A DNA stretch of 64,000 nucleotides from Pseudomonas farris. Lineage in GTDB: Bacteria > Pseudomonadota > Gammaproteobacteria > Pseudomonadales > Pseudomonadaceae. The notes under the pieces are model-generated. The model had not been told where the DNA came from, searched no databases, and saw only the letters and a list, made by a program, of their open reading frames with translations. The stretch lies in the NCBI RefSeq assembly GCF_019145235.1, contig NZ_JAHSTV010000009.1, forward strand, positions 62,001 through 126,000. The letters run 5' to 3'. The translations under genes and the position numbers were made by a program. Numbering within the stretch: the stretch's first letter is position 1; every line of letters starts with the position of its first letter. Positions 46,170 through 54,802 of this stretch are shown in pieces.

Positions 46170-46404
46170 CAAGGCCTCCTGCACCTTATGTTCGTGGCTT
46201 TTTGTGGGATAGATGTAAAGACCCGTGTGCATCCTCGACAAAACGTCCTATATTCGTTGTCTGCATGAGCATCGCCCAGCAGTTTTCAGATGATCCCGAA
46301 TGGTTCTGAAGGCCAGACAAACCGGGCTTCAAACGGTTTTTTGCGTCAGAGAGATCCTTGATGATCCAGATCCATCTTCCATTCCCCAGATCAGCGAGAA
46401 CGCC

Positions 46405-46710
46405 ATGACCGTTAAAGAATTGACCCAAGAAGCCAGACACGAAGAAGCACTTAAAAAGTACCTGCTTGAGTCGCCTCAGTTGGCCGAAGAGATCAAGGAC
46501 TTGCCAGCCGACGATCAGAGAGACCAGATCCAATGGGCGTTCGAGGATGAGGCGGAAGCTCAGGGCTTGCAGCCGTGGGAATTGACGCTCAAATACACCA
46601 CAACCCCGGAAGAGTTCGAGGCCGCGCGCCTGGCGCTGCACAAGGAGGCGGCCGAGGTATTGGGCGTGGAGTGGGAAGAGTACTGCGAGATGAACAATCT
46701 GGTGGTCTAA
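46405..46710 (+). CDS. small acidic hypothetical protein (DUF6388-like)
   Basis: A 101-residue acidic, helical cytoplasmic protein (MTVKELTQEARHEEALKKYL, then EFEAARLALHKEAAEVLG). It resembles the DUF6388 proteins of pseudomonads, which have no known function; I am moderately sure of the match. The ATG at 46405 has only a weak GAGA ribosome site; the frame extends upstream to 46300 without a better start. It is divergent from the coiled-coil gene and has its own terminator. Confidence 0.7.
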   Translation: MTVKELTQEARHEEALKKYLLESPQLAEEIKDLPADDQRDQIQWAFEDEAEAQGLQPWELTLKYTTTPEEFEAARLALHKEAAEVLGVEWEEYCEMNNLVV

Positions 46711-46745
46711 AAAAATGCCAGCCTTCATCAGGCTGGCATTTTTTA
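46709..46745. terminator. bidirectional terminator between the DUF6388-like gene and nadC
   Basis: AATGCCAGCC and GGCTGGCATT form a 10-bp stem with A-tract before and T-tract after, serving the two convergent genes. Confidence 0.92.
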
Positions 46746-46760
46746 TTATCAAAGGCGTGA

Positions 46761-47609
46761 TCAGAGGCTTAAACGCATCGACAGGTCCACAGCCTTCACA
46801 TCCTTGGTCATCGCACCAATCGAAATATAATCCACCCCGGTTTTGGCGATTGGCAGCAATGTACTTTCGTTGATACCGCCACTGGCCTCCAGTTTTGCCT
46901 TGCCGGCGTTTAAACGCACGGCTTCGCGCATGTCATCCAGGCTCAGTTCATCGAGCATGATGATGTCGGCACCGGCCGCCAGTGCTTCCTTCAGCTCCGC
47001 CAGGCTTTCCACTTCGATCTCCACCGGTTTGCCCGGGGCGATCTTGTGCGCGGCTGCGATAGCCTCAGGAATGCCACCGCAGGCGGCGATATGGTTTTCC
47101 TTGATCAGAAAGGCGTCATACAGGCCGATGCGGTGATTGTGGCAACCCCCGCAGGTCACGGCGTATTTCTGGGCCAGGCGCAGCCCCGGCAGGGTTTTGC
47201 GGGTATCTAGCAACTTCACCTGAGTCTCGGCGACGAAGTCGGCCAGGTGCTGCGCGCGAGTGGCCACGCCGGACAGCATTTGCAGGAAATTAAGAGCACT
47301 GCGTTCACCCGTCAGCAGCGAGCGCGCCGGGCCTTCGAGATGGAATAGCACCTGATTGGGTTTCACCCGTTCGCCGTCGCGCACCTGCCAATGAACGGCA
47401 ACCCGCGGGTCCAATTGCCGGAAAACCGCATCCACCCACGCGGTGCCAGCAATGACAGCCTCATCGCGGGTGATGATGGTGGCTTTGGCCAGGCGTTCGG
47501 CCGGGATCAGTTGCGCGGTGATGTCGCCGCTGCCGATGTCCTCGAGCAACGCACGGCGCACGTTGGCTTCGATTTCGGCGGTCAAATCGGCGAGACGTAG
47601 ATTCGGCAT
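46761..47609 (-). CDS. nadC: nicotinate-nucleotide pyrophosphorylase (quinolinate PRTase)
   Basis: Converts quinolinate and PRPP to nicotinate mononucleotide in de novo NAD synthesis. 282 residues: LLEDIGSGDITAQLIP, FLQMLSGVATRAQHLADFV, LLDTRKTLPGLRLAQKYAV and the C-terminal barrel motif DIIMLDELSLDD, EASGGIN and GVDYISIGAMTK. The start at 47609 (MPNLRLADLTAEI) has GGAG upstream; the 114-codon extension to 47951 is a shadow frame. Confidence 0.97.
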   Translation of the reverse strand: MPNLRLADLTAEIEANVRRALLEDIGSGDITAQLIPAERLAKATIITRDEAVIAGTAWVDAVFRQLDPRVAVHWQVRDGERVKPNQVLFHLEGPARSLLTGERSALNFLQMLSGVATRAQHLADFVAETQVKLLDTRKTLPGLRLAQKYAVTCGGCHNHRIGLYDAFLIKENHIAACGGIPEAIAAAHKIAPGKPVEIEVESLAELKEALAAGADIIMLDELSLDDMREAVRLNAGKAKLEASGGINESTLLPIAKTGVDYISIGAMTKDVKAVDLSMRLSL

Positions 47610-47636
47610 AACGGGCTCCACAAACAAAGTGGCCCG

Positions 47637-47666
47637 ATTATAGGGCCATGCTGCGAGGCAACCCAA
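47637..47666 (-). promoter_or_regulatory. probable nadC promoter
   Basis: On the minus strand TTGGGT, 18 nt, TATAAT (perfect -10), 28 bp before the nadC ATG, giving a very short leader. Confidence 0.55.
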
Positions 47667-47968
47667 GGCATCAACGGCCATTCCATCGTTCGCCAACCTG
47701 CATTTGGTCGATTCGCGCGAGCAATCAGTGCTAAGCAAGGGGCTCTCATAAACGTCTATTTCTTGGGGAAGGGCAGAGTCTGCTGGCACAAGGAGAGTCT
47801 TTTGCAGATAATTCGCCTTGCATTTGACGTCATAGCTTTGACGTAGCTTTGGATTCCCGATTATTGAATGACAACGGGTGGTGACTGTCCCCGTTGAGCG
47901 TCGGCTGTGTGGCCTGCGTACTCGATCTTTCTTACCGAACCGAAGAATCACCGTTTCAGGAGGCTTGG
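47667..47968. other. intergenic region between nadC and the DUF1631 gene
   Basis: No gene seen. A TTTGACGT direct repeat (TTTGACGTCATAGC, then TTTGACGTAGC) lies near 47825-47850; the second copy could give a -35 box TTGACG with a weak -10 TTATTG 17 bp downstream, making a promoter for the DUF1631 gene. Confidence 0.4.
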
Positions 47969-50176
47969 ATGCACAACGACGGGAATGTAGTGCCTTTGCA
48001 CAAGGCCGCTACCGACCAGGCGACTCACTCGCCGCTCGCCCGCCTGCCCGTGATTCTGCTTCAGGTTCGCGACAAGGCCGCTCAACAGCTCAAGCAAGGT
48101 TTGCAAGAGCTGTTCGATAACGCCGACGACACCCTGTTTGAAATGGCCGACCGGGCCCGAAACAATGTCGAGCAAAACATCTTCTTCGAGGCCATGCGCG
48201 ATTTGCGCCTCAAGCGCAAAAGCATTGAACGCGGATTTCTCGAGCAATACTTCGAGGCCTTCGTCAGCCTCGCGCAGTACGACATTTCTCACGCTGGCTT
48301 GCCCCGGGCATTGGCTTTCGATGCCTCGGCGTCGATGCCCGATGACGACATGGAGCGCAACGTGGCGGTGGAGGCCATGGTCGGCAAAGTGCTGAATCGC
48401 GACGGTTTCGCCCTCGACCAGCTCACCGCCCGACTCAGCACACTGTTGAGCAAGACACTGGTCGAACAGCACAACCCCTTGGGGCCGACGCTGCTCTGCG
48501 AGTATTTCTTGCAGGCCGGGCGCAACCTGGGCATGGAGATCAAGGTCAAGCTGATCATCCTCAAGTTGTTCGAACGCTATGTGCTCAGCAATGTTGATCA
48601 GCTTTACGCCGAAGCCAATCAACTGCTGATCGCCACCGGCGTGCTGCCGGACCTCAAGCCCGCCCCGGCGCGGCGTGCCACCGATCGGGCGGCTGCGAGT
48701 GTTCGTGCTGACCCCGCCGAGACAGGCGTGAGGACTGGCAATACACAGATCGACGAGGGCGTGCAGGAAGTCTTCGCCGCCTTGCAGGAATTGCTGTTCC
48801 ACGTGCGTGGCAGCGTTGCGCCGACCCTGGAAGTCAGTGCCCAGACCCAGCCTATTTCCACCCGCGACCTGCTGCGCCTGCTCTCGCACTTGCAGCAATA
48901 CGTACCGGAGCTGGCCGCTCCGGACGACTTCGATCTGCGTAATCAGCTTGAACAACTGCTGACCCGCGTCAGCGTCAAAAGCGGCAAGTCGCGCGTGGTG
49001 GGGGTGGCTGACGAAGACGTGATCAACCTGATCGCCATGCTCTTCGAATGCATCCTCGATGACCGTAACCTGCCGGACTCCCTCAAGGCGCTGATCGGCC
49101 GTTTGCAGATCCCGATGCTGAAAGTCGCGGTGCTCGACAAGAGCTTCTTCAGTCGTAGCAGCCATCCGGCCCGGCGTTTACTCAACGAAATCGCCGCTGC
49201 GGCCATGGGCTGGGGCGAGTGCGATGACCATGAGCGCGACAGCCTGTACCTGCGCATCGAGCAAGTGGTGCAGCGTTTGCTGAACGATTTTGTCGATGAC
49301 CCGGCGATCTTTTCCGAATTGCTGGCGGATTTCCTCGCCTTCACCAGTGACGAACGCCGTCGTAGCGAATTACTCGAGCAACGCACCCGCGACGCCGAAG
49401 AAGGCCGTGCCAGGACGGATCTGGCGCGTCAGCGCGTCGAGCAGGCGCTGAATCAGGTGTTGGTGGGCAAGGTACTGCCGCACAGCGTGGTGGCGTTTGT
49501 CCAGGAAGCCTGGAGCAAAGTGCTGTTGCTGACCTGCCTCAAGCACGGTGATCAGTCCGCCGAATGGCATGCCGATGTGCAGACCATGGCGCAATTGATC
49601 TGGAGCGTGCAACGCCATGACGAACCCGACGCGAGCCTGCGCTTGTTGTCGCTGGTGCCGGGGTTGCTCAAGTCGTTGCGCGATGGCTTGAACAGCTCGG
49701 CATTCGACCCGTTCGCCACCGGCGAGTTTTTCAGCGAGCTGGAAGTTTTGCACCTTCAGTTGTTCGAACGCCCGGGCCAGAAAAGCACGGCTGTTGACGC
49801 ACCGATGATGGTCGAAGTGCAGCAGGAAATCGTGCTTCGCACCGCTGACGAAGGCCCGATCGAAACGGCATCAATGCGTTTGCCGGAGGACGATGTTGCT
49901 CTGCTTCAGGTAGATCAGCTGCACCTGGGCTGCTGGGTCGAGTTTCAGGAGGACGAGGAAAACACCCTGCGCTGCAAGCTGGCGGCGATCATTGAAGCCA
50001 CCGACAAATACATCTTCGTCAACCGTACCGGGATGAAAGTGCTGGAGCACAGCCGTACCGGTCTGGCTCTGGAGTTCCGGCGTGGCGCGGTGCGAACGCT
50101 GGACGACACCTTGCTGTTCGACCGGGCGCTGGAGTCGGTGCTGGGCAACCTGCGGCGTCTCAATCGCGGCAAGTGA
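47969..50176 (+). CDS. DUF1631 family protein
   Basis: A 735-residue cytoplasmic, mostly helical protein with DUF1631 features: SPLARLPVILLQVRDKAAQQL, FEAMRDLRLKRKSIERGFLEQ, and long regulatory helices. The C-terminal 100 residues (HLGCWVEFQEDEENTLRCKLAAIIEATDKYIFVNRTGMKVL) look like a PilZ-type beta-barrel, but the RxxxR/DxSxxG c-di-GMP motifs are not obvious. The start at 47969 has CAGGAGG upstream. The function is unproven; regulatory use of cyclic dinucleotides is a guess from fold. ampD follows. Confidence 0.82.
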   Translation: MHNDGNVVPLHKAATDQATHSPLARLPVILLQVRDKAAQQLKQGLQELFDNADDTLFEMADRARNNVEQNIFFEAMRDLRLKRKSIERGFLEQYFEAFVSLAQYDISHAGLPRALAFDASASMPDDDMERNVAVEAMVGKVLNRDGFALDQLTARLSTLLSKTLVEQHNPLGPTLLCEYFLQAGRNLGMEIKVKLIILKLFERYVLSNVDQLYAEANQLLIATGVLPDLKPAPARRATDRAAASVRADPAETGVRTGNTQIDEGVQEVFAALQELLFHVRGSVAPTLEVSAQTQPISTRDLLRLLSHLQQYVPELAAPDDFDLRNQLEQLLTRVSVKSGKSRVVGVADEDVINLIAMLFECILDDRNLPDSLKALIGRLQIPMLKVAVLDKSFFSRSSHPARRLLNEIAAAAMGWGECDDHERDSLYLRIEQVVQRLLNDFVDDPAIFSELLADFLAFTSDERRRSELLEQRTRDAEEGRARTDLARQRVEQALNQVLVGKVLPHSVVAFVQEAWSKVLLLTCLKHGDQSAEWHADVQTMAQLIWSVQRHDEPDASLRLLSLVPGLLKSLRDGLNSSAFDPFATGEFFSELEVLHLQLFERPGQKSTAVDAPMMVEVQQEIVLRTADEGPIETASMRLPEDDVALLQVDQLHLGCWVEFQEDEENTLRCKLAAIIEATDKYIFVNRTGMKVLEHSRTGLALEFRRGAVRTLDDTLLFDRALESVLGNLRRLNRGK

Positions 50177-50240
50177 TCGCGCGCCGAGGGTCTATCGCGG
50201 CATACTGGGCACCAACACAGTCGTCGTTGAAGGAACCTGT

Positions 50241-50810
50241 ATGCAGTTGGACCCCGCGAGCGGTTGGTGTCAGGGCGTGCGCATATGCCCCTCGCCCAAC
50301 TTCAATGCGCGCCCCGAGGGCGAAATTTCCCTGCTGGTGATCCACAACATCAGTCTGCCGCCAGCGCAGTTTCTGACCGGCAAGGTGCAGGAATTTTTCC
50401 AGAATCGTCTGGATGTCACGGAACATCCCTACTTTGCAGGGATCGCCGACCTGCGGGTGTCTGCGCATTTTCTGATCGAACGTGACGGCACCGTCACTCA
50501 GTTTGTCTCTTGTCTTGAGCGCGCCTGGCACGCTGGCGTCTCGTGTTTCGAAGGACGGGAAACCTGTAATGATTTCTCCGTGGGCATCGAGCTTGAAGGC
50601 ACGGATGATCTGCCGTTCACCGACGAACAATATCAAGCGTTGACGGCCCTGACCCGACAGCTGCAAAGCGCCTTTACGGGTATCACCGCACAACGCATCT
50701 GCGGGCATAGCGACATCGCACCCGGGCGCAAGACTGATCCGGGACCGGCATTTGACTGGGCACGCTATCGCGCGGCTCTGGCAAACGCTGCTCTGGAAAA
50801 AAAGGAGTAA
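50241..50810 (+). CDS. ampD: 1,6-anhydro-N-acetylmuramyl-L-alanine amidase AmpD
   Basis: Cytoplasmic zinc amidase that cleaves anhydro-muropeptides in peptidoglycan recycling; its loss derepresses AmpC beta-lactamase in pseudomonads that have AmpR. 189 residues; zinc ligands H35 (LLVIHN), H156 (GHSDIAPGRK) and D166 (DPGPAFDW) are all present, with catalytic-type Glu in VGIELEG and Lys in GRKTDPG. The start at 50241 has AAGGAACC upstream. It is coupled to ampE 2 nt later. Confidence 0.96.
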   Translation: MQLDPASGWCQGVRICPSPNFNARPEGEISLLVIHNISLPPAQFLTGKVQEFFQNRLDVTEHPYFAGIADLRVSAHFLIERDGTVTQFVSCLERAWHAGVSCFEGRETCNDFSVGIELEGTDDLPFTDEQYQALTALTRQLQSAFTGITAQRICGHSDIAPGRKTDPGPAFDWARYRAALANAALEKKE

Positions 50811-50812
50811 CA

Positions 50813-51649
50813 ATGAGTTTTCTGGTGCTGCTGTTGGCGGTGTGGATCGAGAAGTTCTCGGCCCTGCGCCATCAGGTTCAACGTGATGGCGGTTGGGTGC
50901 GCGAGCTGCACAAGCTTGAAGCCAACCCACGCATGACAAACCGTCCGTGGCTGATACTGGTGGTGCTGGTGTTGTTGCCGGTGGCGCTGCTGGGTTTGCT
51001 ATTGGTAGTGCTGGAGCCGGTAGCCTACGGTTTACTGGCGTTACCGGTGCACCTGCTGGTGGTGATTTACAGTCTAGGCCGAGGTGATCTGCTGGCCGGC
51101 CTCGGGCCGTTCCGCGATGCCTGGCGCCGGGAAGACCTGCAAGCCGCCGCCCATGTGGCCAAACGCGATCTGAATATTTGCGCCGACAACGGCGAGCAAC
51201 TGCTGGAGCGAGTTGAAGGGCATCTGCTGTGGCAGGCCTATCAGAGCTTTTTCGCGGTGATCTTCTGGTACTTCCTGCTGGGCCCGGTTGCTGCGTTGAG
51301 CTATCGACTGCTGGCGCTGGCCGAGGAGCACGGGCAGAACCCGGCCGTGGTCGAGCGAGCGGCACAGCTGCGTCATGCGTTCGATTGGGTACCGGTGCGA
51401 CTGCTGGCGGCAAGTTTTGCGCTGGTCGGCAACTTTGTCGCGGTCGGCCGGGTGATGCTGCACGAGCTGCTGAACTGGAACATCAGTGCCGCCCAACTGA
51501 TCGAGAAGGTCGGCTTGGTGGCCGGTGAAATTCCGGCGCCGGTAGTCGGGCCGGACGGCATCAACAGCCTCGACCGGATCTGGGAACTGTTGCTGCGCGC
51601 GGCAGTGCTTTGGTATGCCGGGTTTGCGTTGTGGACTGTTTTGTCCTGA
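50813..51649 (+). CDS. ampE: regulatory signaling modulator AmpE
   Basis: Inner-membrane protein of 278 residues and four likely spans (about 2-12 partial, 45-85, 145-170, 258-278), of the CobD/CbiB-like fold. It is encoded with ampD throughout gammaproteobacteria and linked to beta-lactamase control; the biochemical activity is unclear. AAAGGAG precedes the ATG. Confidence 0.92.
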   Translation: MSFLVLLLAVWIEKFSALRHQVQRDGGWVRELHKLEANPRMTNRPWLILVVLVLLPVALLGLLLVVLEPVAYGLLALPVHLLVVIYSLGRGDLLAGLGPFRDAWRREDLQAAAHVAKRDLNICADNGEQLLERVEGHLLWQAYQSFFAVIFWYFLLGPVAALSYRLLALAEEHGQNPAVVERAAQLRHAFDWVPVRLLAASFALVGNFVAVGRVMLHELLNWNISAAQLIEKVGLVAGEIPAPVVGPDGINSLDRIWELLLRAAVLWYAGFALWTVLS

Positions 51650-51665
51650 TTTCTGCTTTGAATTG

Positions 51666-51740
51666 AAAAGATCGCAGCCTTCGGCAGCCCCTACAGGGAT
51701 CGTGTGAATCTGTAGGAGCTGCCGAAGGCTGCGATCTTTT
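51666..51740. repeat. 23-bp inverted repeat between ampE and the chemoreceptor
   Basis: AAAAGATCGCAGCCTTCGGC... (51666-51688) is inverted exactly at 51718-51740, with a nested CCTACA/TGTAGG pair. TTTT follows on both strands. The GATCGCAGCCTTCGGCAGC unit is another widespread pseudomonad repeat. It can also act as terminator for ampE. Confidence 0.85.
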
Positions 51741-51749
51741 TCGTTAACC

Positions 51750-51776
51750 TTAAGTTACAAAACCCTCCGCCGATTT
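51750..51776 (+). promoter_or_regulatory. FliA (sigma-28) promoter of the chemoreceptor gene
   Basis: TTAAGTTA (51750-51757), 11 nt, GCCGATTT (51769-51776), close to the flagellar consensus TAAAGTTT-N11-GCCGATAA. It places the receptor in the late flagellar/chemotaxis regulon. Confidence 0.85.
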
Positions 51777-51836
51777 AGGCTATACAGAGATAGCGCCAAT
51801 AGTGGCTATCTGCTGTCTCTGTGCGCCTGCCATAAA

Positions 51837-51844
51837 AATAAGAA
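51837..51844 (+). promoter_or_regulatory. possible Crc/Hfq motif in the chemoreceptor leader
   Basis: AATAAGAA fits AAnAAnAA, 19 nt upstream of the GTG start and next to the ribosome site. Short motif; weak evidence on its own. Confidence 0.3.
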
Positions 51845-51863
51845 TTCAAAGGGAGACTTCACA

Positions 51864-53894
51864 GTGAAGAGCTTGCTCTATCCCGCCGTCGCGCTGATGA
51901 ACCGCCTGAGCTTCGGCATGAAGTTTAGCCTGATCAGCGTGCTATTCCTCGTGCCGATGCTGGTGACCAACTTCTATCTGGTGCGCGATTCCTATCGCGA
52001 ATTCCAGGGCACACGGGTCGAGCTGCAAAGCCTCGACCTGTTGGGCAGCGGCCTGAGCCTGCGCCGGGATCTGGAAACCCTGAACAACCTGGTGCAGATC
52101 AACGTCATCCTTGGCCAGTCCGGCAAGGCGGGTCATGTCGAGTCGAATATCAGTGCTCTGGAGCAAAGCGTTCTGACCCGTTTGCAAGGGCTGGCGGCGA
52201 TGACCACTGACCCGGAGCAAATCACCTTTTTCGATGGTAAGCGCGATGAAATGATTGCCGCGTTCAAGGCCCAGCAAACGGAAACCTCCCTGCAAAGTAA
52301 AAGTGCGCTGATCGGCAAGTTGCTCGGTAATGCGCAGATTTTCAGCCAGATCATTGCCAGTCAGGCCGGCCTGAGCCGCGACAGCCAGAGCGACATGCGT
52401 CAGCTGAGCGAGCTCATTACCAACGTCACGCCGGCCGTCACCCAGACGCTCGGCGACGGCCGGGCGATGGGTTCTTACTCGTTGGGGCAGGGCTTCCTCA
52501 ATTCGGCGTCGAGCACCCGTTTCGATGAGTTGCTGGCGCAGATCGAAAAGCTTCAGGCCGAATATGGTCTGAAATTGCAGGATGCTCTGGGCTCCAGTAA
52601 AGCGGCGCACGAAACCCTGGCCGCTCAGGCCGAAAGCAGCAAGGCCTCTCTGAAAAAGGCCAGTGAACTGTTCGAAGAACAAGTGGTGATGGCTGACACC
52701 CTCGATGCACCGTGGCAGGCCTTTTACGATCAGGTTACGGGCCTGATCGACCAGACCTACCAACTCAATGAAGCCACCTTGAAGTTTCTCGGTACCCAGT
52801 TGCAGCAGCGGCTGGAGCAACATCGCACCCACATGATTTTGCAGGCGGTGGCATTGGCGGTGGTGTTTGTGTTGATTTTTTACCTCTATGGCGGTTTCTA
52901 CGCCTCGACCCGCACCACCCTCAAGCGTCTTGGTGCGGTGATGGACAAGGTGGCGGCAGGCGACATGACCGTGACCTTCAGCGCCAACAGCCGCGATGAA
53001 TTGGGCGAGTTGGGCGAGGTATTCACCGGCACCGTGAAGAAGATCCATGACCTGATCGAGCGCGTGGGCCAGACCGTCAGCGAGGTCGAGCGCCAAGCCG
53101 GCCAGGTTGAAAACGTGTCCGCCCAGAGCAATCAGGCAGTGGCGGGGCAGCGCACGCAGATCGAGCAGGTTGCCACCGCGATGAATCAGATGTCAGCCAC
53201 TTCCCTGGAGGTGGCGCGCAGTGCCGCGGCGGCCGTCAGCAGCGCCCACAGCGTCAACGACGAGACCATTAGCGGTCGCGGCCTGGTGGAGTCCCAGCAG
53301 GGCAGCATCGCTGCACTGGCCAGTGAGATCGATCAGTCGGTGCGGGTGATCAATCAACTGGCCAGCGACAGCCAGTCCATCAGTCGTGTGCTGGAAGTGA
53401 TCAAAAGCATCGCCGAACAGACCAACTTGCTGGCGCTCAACGCCGCCATCGAAGCCGCGCGCGCGGGCGAGCAGGGCCGTGGTTTTGCGGTGGTGGCGGA
53501 CGAGGTCCGGACCCTGGCCAAACGCACCCAGCAATCGACCGAAGAAATCGAGCAGATGATTGCCAAGCTGCACAGCGGTGTCGGGGCGGCGGTCAAGGCG
53601 ATGGGCACCAGCCATCAGATGGCCAATGGCACGGTCGGGCAGTCGGAAAAGGTCCAGCAGGCGCTGGAAAACATCCTCGGCGCCGTCGGCATGATCGTCG
53701 ACCAGAACCAGCAGATCGCTGCCGCCGTAGAGCAGCAGACCGCCGTGGCTCACGACATCGACCAGAATATTGTCGAGATCAACCGCGCTGGTGAGCGTAC
53801 CGCCGACGGCGCGCACCAGACTGAAAATGCCAGCCGAGCGTTGTCGGCGCAGGTAGTGGAACTCAAACAATTGATAAGCGCGTTTCGGGTTTAA
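51864..53894 (+). CDS. methyl-accepting chemotaxis protein
   Basis: Transmembrane chemoreceptor of 676 residues. TM1 at about 21-40, a large periplasmic helical sensor (about 41-320), TM2 at about 324-346, a HAMP domain (about 347-400), then the cytoplasmic signalling domain with the conserved tip IAEQTNLLALNAAIEAARAGEQGRGFAVVADEVR. It ends in KQLISAFRV, so the CheR/CheB tethering pentapeptide is absent. GTG start at 51864 with GGGAGA 7 nt upstream. The ligand is unknown. Transcribed singly from a FliA promoter. Confidence 0.95.
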   Translation: MKSLLYPAVALMNRLSFGMKFSLISVLFLVPMLVTNFYLVRDSYREFQGTRVELQSLDLLGSGLSLRRDLETLNNLVQINVILGQSGKAGHVESNISALEQSVLTRLQGLAAMTTDPEQITFFDGKRDEMIAAFKAQQTETSLQSKSALIGKLLGNAQIFSQIIASQAGLSRDSQSDMRQLSELITNVTPAVTQTLGDGRAMGSYSLGQGFLNSASSTRFDELLAQIEKLQAEYGLKLQDALGSSKAAHETLAAQAESSKASLKKASELFEEQVVMADTLDAPWQAFYDQVTGLIDQTYQLNEATLKFLGTQLQQRLEQHRTHMILQAVALAVVFVLIFYLYGGFYASTRTTLKRLGAVMDKVAAGDMTVTFSANSRDELGELGEVFTGTVKKIHDLIERVGQTVSEVERQAGQVENVSAQSNQAVAGQRTQIEQVATAMNQMSATSLEVARSAAAAVSSAHSVNDETISGRGLVESQQGSIAALASEIDQSVRVINQLASDSQSISRVLEVIKSIAEQTNLLALNAAIEAARAGEQGRGFAVVADEVRTLAKRTQQSTEEIEQMIAKLHSGVGAAVKAMGTSHQMANGTVGQSEKVQQALENILGAVGMIVDQNQQIAAAVEQQTAVAHDIDQNIVEINRAGERTADGAHQTENASRALSAQVVELKQLISAFRV

Positions 53895-53912
53895 GAAGCA
53901 CCCCGGAACAAA

Positions 53913-54001
53913 TGTGGGAGCGGGCTTGCTCGCGAAGAGGTCGTCACATTCAACATTGAGGTGACTGATAAACCGCTTTCGCGAGCAAGCCCGCTCCCAC
54001 A
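53913..54001. repeat. REPIN 2
   Basis: TGTGGGAGCGGGCTTGCTCG from 53913 and its inverse ending at 54001, about 40 bp apart, between the convergent chemoreceptor and tatD genes. Confidence 0.9.
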
Positions 54002-54022
54002 GGTATTGCGTGAATCAGTGGA

Positions 54023-54799
54023 TTACCAGTTAAACACCTCACACGCATTGGCGGTGCTGGCGGTAGCCAATTGTTCGGGGCTGATCGCCATGAGGGTGGC
54101 CAGTGCCTCGCAGATCGCCGGTAAATGGGCCGGGCTGTTGCGTTGACCGGGGAACATGGCGGGGGCCATGTCCGGTGAGTCGGTTTCCAGTACCACCGAT
54201 TCAACGGGCAAACCGGCGAGCACTCGGTGCATGCGCAGGGCCTGCGGCCAGGTCGCGGCGCCGCCGAAGCCGAGTTTGAAACCCAGCTTGATGTATTCGC
54301 GCGCCTCTTCCTGGCTGCCGGCGAAAGCATGAATGATCCCCGCCCGTTTCAAGCGAAACCGTTTGAGCGTGGCAATCACCGCCGCATGGCTGCGTCGCAC
54401 ATGAATCAGCGCCGGCAGATTGAAGTCCGCCGCCAGTTGCAGTTGGGCGTCGAACAACGCTTGCTGGCGTTCACGATCCAGGGTCTCGATGAAGTAATCC
54501 AGACCGATCTCGCCCACCGCGCATAGCTGTCGATGGCCCGCCAGGCGCGTCAGCCAGTCACCGAGTTCGGTCACATCCTCAGGGCGATGGTCATCCAGAT
54601 ACACCGGGTGCAAACCGAACGCGGCATGCAGATCGGGATCGCTTTGCACCAAGTCCCAGACCCGCTGCCAATTGGCCTGATAAACCCCCAGCACCACCAT
54701 CCGCCGCACGCCGAGGGCGCGGCTCTCGGCCAGCAGCGCCTGACGATCCACGTCGAAATCCGGGAAATCCAGATGAGTGTGGGTGTCGATCAGTTCCAC
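54023..54799 (-). CDS. tatD: TatD family metal-dependent hydrolase
   Basis: A 258-residue TIM-barrel nuclease/hydrolase: metal ligands in LIDTHTHLDFPDF, GEIGLDYF, LIHVRRSH, IIHAFAGSQEEA and the C-terminal VLETDSPDMAP. TatD proteins have 3'-5' DNase and D-aminoacyl-tRNA deacylase-like activities; the pseudomonad copy beside cra belongs to the YjjV/TatD group. It starts 4 nt after the cra stop and is probably co-transcribed with it. Confidence 0.9.
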   Translation of the reverse strand: MELIDTHTHLDFPDFDVDRQALLAESRALGVRRMVVLGVYQANWQRVWDLVQSDPDLHAAFGLHPVYLDDHRPEDVTELGDWLTRLAGHRQLCAVGEIGLDYFIETLDRERQQALFDAQLQLAADFNLPALIHVRRSHAAVIATLKRFRLKRAGIIHAFAGSQEEAREYIKLGFKLGFGGAATWPQALRMHRVLAGLPVESVVLETDSPDMAPAMFPGQRNSPAHLPAICEALATLMAISPEQLATASTANACEVFNW

Positions 54800-54802
54800 G
54801 GC

